A DNA stretch of 64,000 nt from Robbsia sp. KACC 23696. GTDB taxonomy: Bacteria > Pseudomonadota > Gammaproteobacteria > Burkholderiales > Burkholderiaceae. Under the pieces are notes generated by a model. It was not told where the DNA came from. It saw nothing but the letters and a program-made list of their open reading frames with translations, and ran no database searches. Both the position numbers and the translations under genes were made by a program. The stretch covers positions 1,460,249 through 1,524,248 of the forward strand of contig NZ_CP156626.1 in assembly GCF_039852015.1 (NCBI RefSeq). Direction: 5' to 3'. Every line of letters begins with the position of its first letter. Positions within the stretch are counted from its first letter, which is position 1. Below are positions 59,574 to 64,000 of this stretch, one piece after another.

Positions 59574-61268
59574 TCAGGTGCCGATCGCCTCGCTGAGCGC
59601 GATCTCGGTGGCGGCATTGCCGCCGTTGGCGGTCGCGCGTTTTGCCGCGCCGCGTGCACGCATCGCTTCGCGCAGAGCGGTGCGGAGTCCCTCTTCGAAA
59701 ACCGGATGGTAGAACGGCATGCCCAAGGTGTCGTCGACGCTCAGACCTTGCTGGATCGACCAGGCCAGCAGATGGGCCAGATGTTCGCCGGCCGGCGCGA
59801 TGCCTTCCGCGCCCAGCAGCGTGCCGCTGTGAATATCGACATACACATGCAGCAGTCCGTGCGCGCGCTGCACGACCTGACTACGGCCCTGGTGCGCGAA
59901 ATCGATCGCGCCGGTGACAAAACGCCGCGGATCCAGCGAGGCGAAGCGGGCGCCCACCTGCAGGATGACCGGATCGCTGAACACCAGCGACATCGGCGTG
60001 GGGAGGGTTTGCGTGACGGTTCGTCCTTCTGGCGTGGCGAGTCGCGCGGCATTATCGCCGGCGATCCGTCCCTCGTTCGCCGCGTCGTTCAGCCAGGGGC
60101 GCTGGCCGTCGACATCGCCGGCGATGAAAATCGGCGGCGCAGCGCCGTCGCCTTGGCCCTGGCCAGGGGCGGCATCGGATTCGGCGCCCTCGGAACGCCC
60201 GGCCAGACACTGCATCGTGCCGCCATCGAAGCGCGGGATGCCGCGTTGATCTCTGTGTAGCGTCGTGTTGTCCAAGCCAAGTCCGTCGAAGACCGGCGCG
60301 CGACCGGTGGCCACCAGCACGCGATCGACATCGACGAAGCGCGCGCTCGCGGACGGCGTCGCGGTGCGCGTGGCGGTCGGTGCGTCCTCGTCCTGGCCCG
60401 CCTCGGACGCATGCCAGTGAAGCCGCGCGCTGCCGTCCGGCAGTCGTTCCGGGCGGGGTGACGTCTGCGAATGGATCGGCATCTGGGTGCGCAGCCAGCC
60501 GAACGCATAGTCGCGCACGGCCGGATCCTGCAAGCCGGCCAGGCTGTCGTTGTGGCCGAACATCGTGACTTCCACGCCCAGCCGCGACAAGGCCTGGCCC
60601 AGTTCCAGCGCGATCACGCCGGTGCCGACGACGCCGATGCGGCGCGGCAGCGTTTTCCATTCGAAGATATCGTCGCTGATGCATACGATGTCGCCGAGCG
60701 CGCGATAGTCGTCCGGAATGACGGCTTTCGCGCCGGTCGCGATGACGGTGGCGCCGGTTTCGATCCGATAGCGCGGTCCGTCGGGATCGGCGAAGGGCGC
60801 TTCCGGGGTGACGAGCAAGGTGCGATCCGACAGGAAGCGTGCGCGTCCCTTCAGTTTGTCGCTGGCAGGAAAGCCATCGACATCGTCGATGACGGAGGCA
60901 ACGAAGCGATCGCGTTCGGCGCGGACACGGGCCAGGACGCGGGCGCCATCTCCCACCTCCGGGCGCTGCGGCAAGGCGATGCCGAAGCCGTCGAGCAACG
61001 TCGTGTCATAGGCGGCGTTGGCCGCCGCGATCAGCAACTTGGACGGCATGCAGGCGTGCTGCGCACACAAGGTGCCATAGCTGTGCGCTTCCACCAGGAT
61101 GACGCGCACGCCACGTTTTTTGGCGGCGCGATAGGCGGACATGCCCGCCGAACCGGCGCCGATGACCACCACATCCGTCTCGAGCACGATCGTATGACCG
61201 CCGTCGGCTTCGGCGGTGTCGCGCGGGGATCTATCCTGCGGGTCGTGGGAAAAGGGGGCAGCAGTCAT
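59574..61268 (-). CDS. Pyridine nucleotide-disulfide oxidoreductase, dihydrolipoyl dehydrogenase-like
   Basis: A 564-residue FAD enzyme of class I flavin disulfide reductases. The FAD motif GAGSAGMSAYRAAKKRG is followed by the redox pair in GTLCAQHACMPSKL (Cys-x4-Cys). The NAD(P) motif is GVVGTGVIALELGQAL, and the C-terminal catalytic His-Glu is in YHPVFEEGLR. Relatives annotated dihydrolipoyl dehydrogenase have about 460-480 residues. Here, Ala/Thr/Asp-rich insertions near 300-320 and 370-390 add length. No dehydrogenase E1/E2 genes are adjacent, so the substrate may not be lipoamide (the mercuric-reductase-like and STH-like groups are alternatives). Confidence 0.85.
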   Translation of the reverse strand: MTAAPFSHDPQDRSPRDTAEADGGHTIVLETDVVVIGAGSAGMSAYRAAKKRGVRVILVEAHSYGTLCAQHACMPSKLLIAAANAAYDTTLLDGFGIALPQRPEVGDGARVLARVRAERDRFVASVIDDVDGFPASDKLKGRARFLSDRTLLVTPEAPFADPDGPRYRIETGATVIATGAKAVIPDDYRALGDIVCISDDIFEWKTLPRRIGVVGTGVIALELGQALSRLGVEVTMFGHNDSLAGLQDPAVRDYAFGWLRTQMPIHSQTSPRPERLPDGSARLHWHASEAGQDEDAPTATRTATPSASARFVDVDRVLVATGRAPVFDGLGLDNTTLHRDQRGIPRFDGGTMQCLAGRSEGAESDAAPGQGQGDGAAPPIFIAGDVDGQRPWLNDAANEGRIAGDNAARLATPEGRTVTQTLPTPMSLVFSDPVILQVGARFASLDPRRFVTGAIDFAHQGRSQVVQRAHGLLHVYVDIHSGTLLGAEGIAPAGEHLAHLLAWSIQQGLSVDDTLGMPFYHPVFEEGLRTALREAMRARGAAKRATANGGNAATEIALSEAIGT

Positions 61269-61400
61269 GAAGGCTCCAAAGTGACCGGTGAAAGGCGGGC
61301 GCGGGTTTCGTCGACCGCTTGCCCCCGCCAGACACGGCGCCCGATAGGGCGCGCGTCAAGAAAGGGGCACCTCTTTTCACTTTGCCACGAATGGCGCGAG

Positions 61401-62489
61401 TCAGTGCTGCTCCGCCGAAGGCTCCTGCATGGGCGGCGTTTGCGCGCCGTCCGGTGTCGCCGCCGCATGCGCGGCGCTGGTGCTCGCGCCGGCTGCCGGT
61501 GTCGCGGACACTTGACCCGATGCCCGTGGCGTTGCGCTCGTCGAGGCTCCGGATGCGCCGGAAACCGTCACACCGCGCGACGCTGGCCGCGCGGTATGGC
61601 GCGTTGTCCGATGCGGTTCCGACGGGGGGGCGCTGACGACCAGCGGTTGGCGACGCCGCTCGGCCGCGGCGAATTTCGCCCTTTGCGCCGGCGGTAGCGC
61701 CTCGTAGGCGCGCCAGGCTTGTTGTCGAGCGCTGGGCGGCAAGACCCGCGACATTTCATAGTTTTCGCGCGCCAGCTTTCGCTGCTCGCCGGTCATCTGC
61801 GTCCAGCGCAGCATCCGCGCGTGGAGTCGCTGCTGCGCTTCCGGCGACATTCTCGGATAGACCGATGCGATGGCGACCCATTTGCGCTTTTGCAGGTCCG
61901 GCAAGTGCGGCCACAGTTCCGCGAACGGCTGCAAGGCATCCTGCTGGGCGGGCGTCAGCGCCTGCCATGTGGCTGGCACGTCGTCGCTGACCGGCACACG
62001 GACGAGCGTGGGACGGCGTGTCGTGTCGTGTTTTGCGTTCGGCGTGCCTGGTGGCGGTACAACGCCAGTTGCGGTCGACATCGTTGAAGCCGCTGCCGGC
62101 GCCATCGCGGCGGGATGCGGTGCGCCGTCACTGGCGACGGCACTGCCGGCCATCGGCGCCGCGCCGCGCTGTGGTGGCGCATCGGCTGGCGTGGTTGCTG
62201 CAGCTGGCGCAGTGGCCGGGGCCACCGTGGCATCGGGGTGTGCGCTCTCGGGCGTGCCCGTGCCCGTTGCCGCATCGACGCCGGGCGCAAGTTGCACGAC
62301 GGCGACGGCCGGATGCCAGCGCGGCCAGGTCGCCAGGACGCACACCGCCACGACGCAGACGAAACTGATCAACACGCCCGGCAGGCGCGATGCGCCCACG
62401 GGCACCGGATCGCTGAAGTCGTCGGCAGGCGCGCGGATGGGGCCGCGTTTTACGTCTGCGCCGGCGGGCGGATCGAAACGGTCGCTCAC
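61401..62489 (-). CDS. DUF3106 membrane-anchored protein
   Basis: A 362-residue protein. A single hydrophobic segment near residues 38-56 (LPGVLISFVCVVAVCVLATW) anchors it, with a long Pro/Ala/Thr-rich stretch (about 60-165) outside. The DUF3106 region is WQALTPAQQDALQPFAELWP, then RMSPEAQQRLHARMLRWTQM and EYEALPPAQRAKF-like YEALPPAQRAKF, with regularly spaced Trp and LTP/LPP turns as in heavy-metal or stress sensor proteins (CpxP/Spy-like helices); the resemblance is only suggestive. The start is GTG and overlaps the stop of the DUF3619 gene (GTGA). It is the third gene of the ECF sigma operon. The tail is Ser/Ala/Thr-rich. Confidence 0.85.
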   Translation of the reverse strand: MSDRFDPPAGADVKRGPIRAPADDFSDPVPVGASRLPGVLISFVCVVAVCVLATWPRWHPAVAVVQLAPGVDAATGTGTPESAHPDATVAPATAPAAATTPADAPPQRGAAPMAGSAVASDGAPHPAAMAPAAASTMSTATGVVPPPGTPNAKHDTTRRPTLVRVPVSDDVPATWQALTPAQQDALQPFAELWPHLPDLQKRKWVAIASVYPRMSPEAQQRLHARMLRWTQMTGEQRKLARENYEMSRVLPPSARQQAWRAYEALPPAQRAKFAAAERRRQPLVVSAPPSEPHRTTRHTARPASRGVTVSGASGASTSATPRASGQVSATPAAGASTSAAHAAATPDGAQTPPMQEPSAEQH

Positions 62490-62941
62490 CGGTTATGGGC
62501 CAGGTATTCGTTGAACCCGTGATCGAGGTAGGCGTCCAGCGGCAGCGCATCGCTCAGCACCTCGGCGTCGAGGCTTGCGAGTTCCGCCACCTGGCGCTGT
62601 TCTTCCCAATGCGCGATACCGGCAAGCGAGGCCAGCAACATCGCGATCGGCACCCACAACTGCAAGCGGATGCGTACCGGGCGACGACGCGGCGCAAGGT
62701 CGGGCGCGGAAAACCCGCCCATGCCGGCCAGCGCCGGTGTGAAAGCCGGGGCGTGCACTGGCGCGGCCTCTGGTTTCTTTCGGGCGAGCGCGGTCCGGCG
62801 CGCCGCGGCAAGGCGTGCCGCGGCGCTGTCCGGCAGCGCGCGCGCGCTTTCGTCGAGCGCGCGGCGCACCTTATAGGCGAAGACCGCCTCGTTCAACGCA
62901 TCGCGCGGTTCCCGTTCCGACGGCTCTGTGGCGTGGTTCAT
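62486..62941 (-). CDS. DUF3619 single-pass membrane protein, possible anti-sigma factor
   Basis: A 151-residue protein. Residues 1-95 are hydrophilic and helical (FAYKVRRALDESARALPDS, AARLAAARRTALARKK), then one membrane helix near 96-112 (LWVPIAMLLASLAGIAHW) and a short acidic C-terminus outside. This fits the DUF3619 family. It overlaps the ECF sigma gene by 4 bases (ATGA) and the DUF3106 gene by 4 bases. A small helical cytoplasmic domain plus one membrane helix, encoded right after an ECF sigma, is the usual plan of anti-sigma factors, but no zinc-binding HxxxCxxC motif is present. The role is inferred from position. Confidence 0.85.
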   Translation of the reverse strand: MNHATEPSEREPRDALNEAVFAYKVRRALDESARALPDSAAARLAAARRTALARKKPEAAPVHAPAFTPALAGMGGFSAPDLAPRRRPVRIRLQLWVPIAMLLASLAGIAHWEEQRQVAELASLDAEVLSDALPLDAYLDHGFNEYLAHNR

Positions 62942-63507
62942 AATGTGATCCCCTTGGCGTGGAGGGCGTCGGCCAGCGCGCGCACCGCGCGCGAACAATG
63001 CGTTTTCACGCTGCCCTCCGAGCATCCCATAGCAGCCGCCGTTTCGGCGACATCCATATCTTCCCAATAACGCATGACGAACGCCTCCCGTTGACGTGCC
63101 GGCAAACGTTGTATCTCGGATTCGATGACACCGACGATCTGATCCCGGCTGACCTGGTCTTCGCTACTGGCGGTAAAGACACTTGCCTGGGCATCGATAC
63201 GTTCGGCGGCATCGTCCTCTCCTTCCTCACGGGCGGCGGCCGATCGAAAGCTGGAGAACAGCGAGATGCGCGCATCACGGACCTTCTTGCGGCGGAAATA
63301 GTCCAGTATCGTCGTTTGCAAAATGCGCTGGAACAGAAACGGCAATTCCGCGGCAGGTTTGTCACCGTAATTTTCCGCGAGTTTGATCATCGCGTCCTGG
63401 ACGATATCCAGCGCCGCATCCTCGTCGCGCACCGCAAACACCGTTTGCTTCAACGCGCGACGCTCCGTGCTTTGCAGGAAATCGCCTAATTCCTTGTCAC
63501 TGGCCAT
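62938..63507 (-). CDS. ECF-type RNA polymerase sigma factor
   Basis: A 189-residue extracytoplasmic-function sigma factor. Region 2 is visible as TVFAVRDEDAALDIVQDAMI and PFLFQRILQTTILDYFRRKK; region 4 as RLPARQREAFVMRYWEDMDV with the helix-turn-helix AETAAAMGCSEGSVKTHCSRA. There is an Arg/Glu/Asp-rich linker between them. The start ATG follows a clear intergenic region. Its stop overlaps the start of the DUF3619 gene, so the three genes form a coupled operon. The signal it responds to is unknown, presumably an envelope or metal stress. It diverges from the probable ilv gene. Confidence 0.93.
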   Translation of the reverse strand: MASDKELGDFLQSTERRALKQTVFAVRDEDAALDIVQDAMIKLAENYGDKPAAELPFLFQRILQTTILDYFRRKKVRDARISLFSSFRSAAAREEGEDDAAERIDAQASVFTASSEDQVSRDQIVGVIESEIQRLPARQREAFVMRYWEDMDVAETAAAMGCSEGSVKTHCSRAVRALADALHAKGITL

Positions 63508-63977
63508 CCGTAGAGCTTAGCAAGACTTTCGGGGGCATTGGAAACGTGTCCGCAAATCCCGGCCGTGCCGTGGGGCGACGGGCCGGGGATTCGTGTAAAG
63601 GGGGAGGAGGGGCTGCCTGCCGACGCGACGGCTGGTCGAGGCTGTCTACGGCAGCAAATCCCGCGATGGTACCAAATTCTGGCGCGACGTCTTCGGATTG
63701 TCCGGCAGGGCGGCAGGTGGCGCGCGTCGGTCCGTCGGCGGTCGATCGAAAATGCTTGGTACGGCAGCCTTATACACCAATTTCCGCCGAACCAAAAATA
63801 ACTTGACGGGGTGCGACCATCTGACTATTGTGTTGGACTGTCTATCGCATCTCTGTTCCACCGTCGATCCGCCTATCCGGCTGGTCAGCGCACTGGACGC
63901 TTCGTTCAAACCCGTGCCACAAGCGCGAGGAGAGAGCCCCCGATCAATTTTTTGCCGAAAATTGCAAAGGCGACTTC
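63508..63977. other. Intergenic region between the ECF operon and the next gene
   Basis: About 470 bases with no gene. It contains a good plus-strand promoter (63803-63831) and an untranslated leader of about 140 bases before the ATG at 63978. I looked for an attenuator (leader peptide rich in Val/Leu/Ile, terminator hairpin) and did not see one. Confidence 0.6.
63803..63831 (+). promoter_or_regulatory. Sigma-70 promoter for the gene at the right edge
   Basis: TTGACG (63803-63808), a 17-base spacer and TATTGT (63826-63831), preceded by an A-rich stretch. Transcription would start near 63838. Confidence 0.65.
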
Positions 63978-64000
63978 ATGAATATGCCACGCGCGGAAAT
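63978..64000 (+). CDS. Start of the next gene, possibly acetolactate synthase large subunit (partial)
   Basis: Seven codons, MNMPRAE, run off the right edge. An AAGG lies about 10 bases upstream. In Burkholderia relatives the ilvB/ilvI gene begins with a very similar MNMPSAE and lies beside ECF sigma/DUF3619/DUF3106 genes, which is my only ground for the name. The identity of the gene is therefore tentative, but the start itself is well supported by the promoter upstream. Confidence 0.4.

Noticed and set aside
61337-61352. G/C hairpin between the flavin disulfide reductase and DUF3106 genes as a terminator
   Set aside because: A perfect 6-bp stem is present, but neither strand has a following T-run, and it lies upstream of one gene and downstream of the other on the same strand without clear effect.
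63838-63977. Attenuator leader peptide before the probable ilv gene
   Set aside because: No short frame rich in Val/Leu/Ile and no alternating hairpins with a T-run could be found.

Overview
The window is a stretch of bacterial chromosome from a betaproteobacterium of the family Burkholderiaceae (Burkholderia / Paraburkholderia / Robbsia relatives). This rests on its high G+C, on the protein sequences, and on gene blocks such as rng-maf-rlmH-rsfS-nadD-hemF-purD, dnaE next to LPS-core genes and msbA, and an ECF sigma / DUF3619 / DUF3106 set beside a probable ilv gene. Species cannot be named from the sequence. Most of the window is housekeeping DNA. The interest lies in three accessory loci.

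Layout. 1-9.2 kb: end of polA, a mercaptopyruvate sulfurtransferase, a Rieske oxygenase, ispA-dxs (isoprenoid precursors), tsaD (tRNA t6A) and an HI0933-type flavoprotein. 8.8-15.1 kb: yqeY-dnaG-rpoD macromolecular synthesis genes, a CAU-anticodon tRNA with an odd D-loop, and a HAD hydrolase. 15.4-19.6 kb: two tandem, diverged copies of a ~690-residue protein of unknown function. 19.8-24.3 kb: the Anbu cluster (circularly permuted ATP-grasp, alpha-E, transglutaminase-like protein, proteasome-like Anbu). 24.4-33.7 kb: purT, rhlE, gluQ, trhO, dnaE. 33.7-39.3 kb: LPS/glycan genes (two glycosyltransferases, O-antigen-ligase-like protein, MsbA).

39.3-45.9 kb is an accessory segment. It holds a 1241-residue toxin/effector-like protein whose C-terminus carries a Cys-His-Asp arrangement spaced much like the Pasteurella multocida toxin deamidase. 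Next to it is a decayed integrative element of about 2.5 kb, bounded by a 21-bp direct repeat of the 3' end of rng. The element contains an integrase remnant, a lambda tail-assembly-I remnant and one intact A+T-rich gene of unknown function.

45.9-53.3 kb is a tightly packed minus-strand cluster (yebC, purD, hemF, nadD, rsfS, rlmH, maf, rng). 53.5-64 kb holds upp, a DUF4126 membrane protein overlapping a large FtsX-type permease, a LOG-family phosphoribohydrolase, a TetR regulator, a flavin disulfide reductase, and an overlapping ECF sigma / DUF3619 / DUF3106 operon. A strong promoter then leads to the first codons of a plus-strand gene, probably ilvB/ilvI.

All functional calls come from reading motifs and remembered family features; no database search was possible. 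Start codons were adjusted where homologous N-termini or Shine-Dalgarno sequences supported a downstream start.
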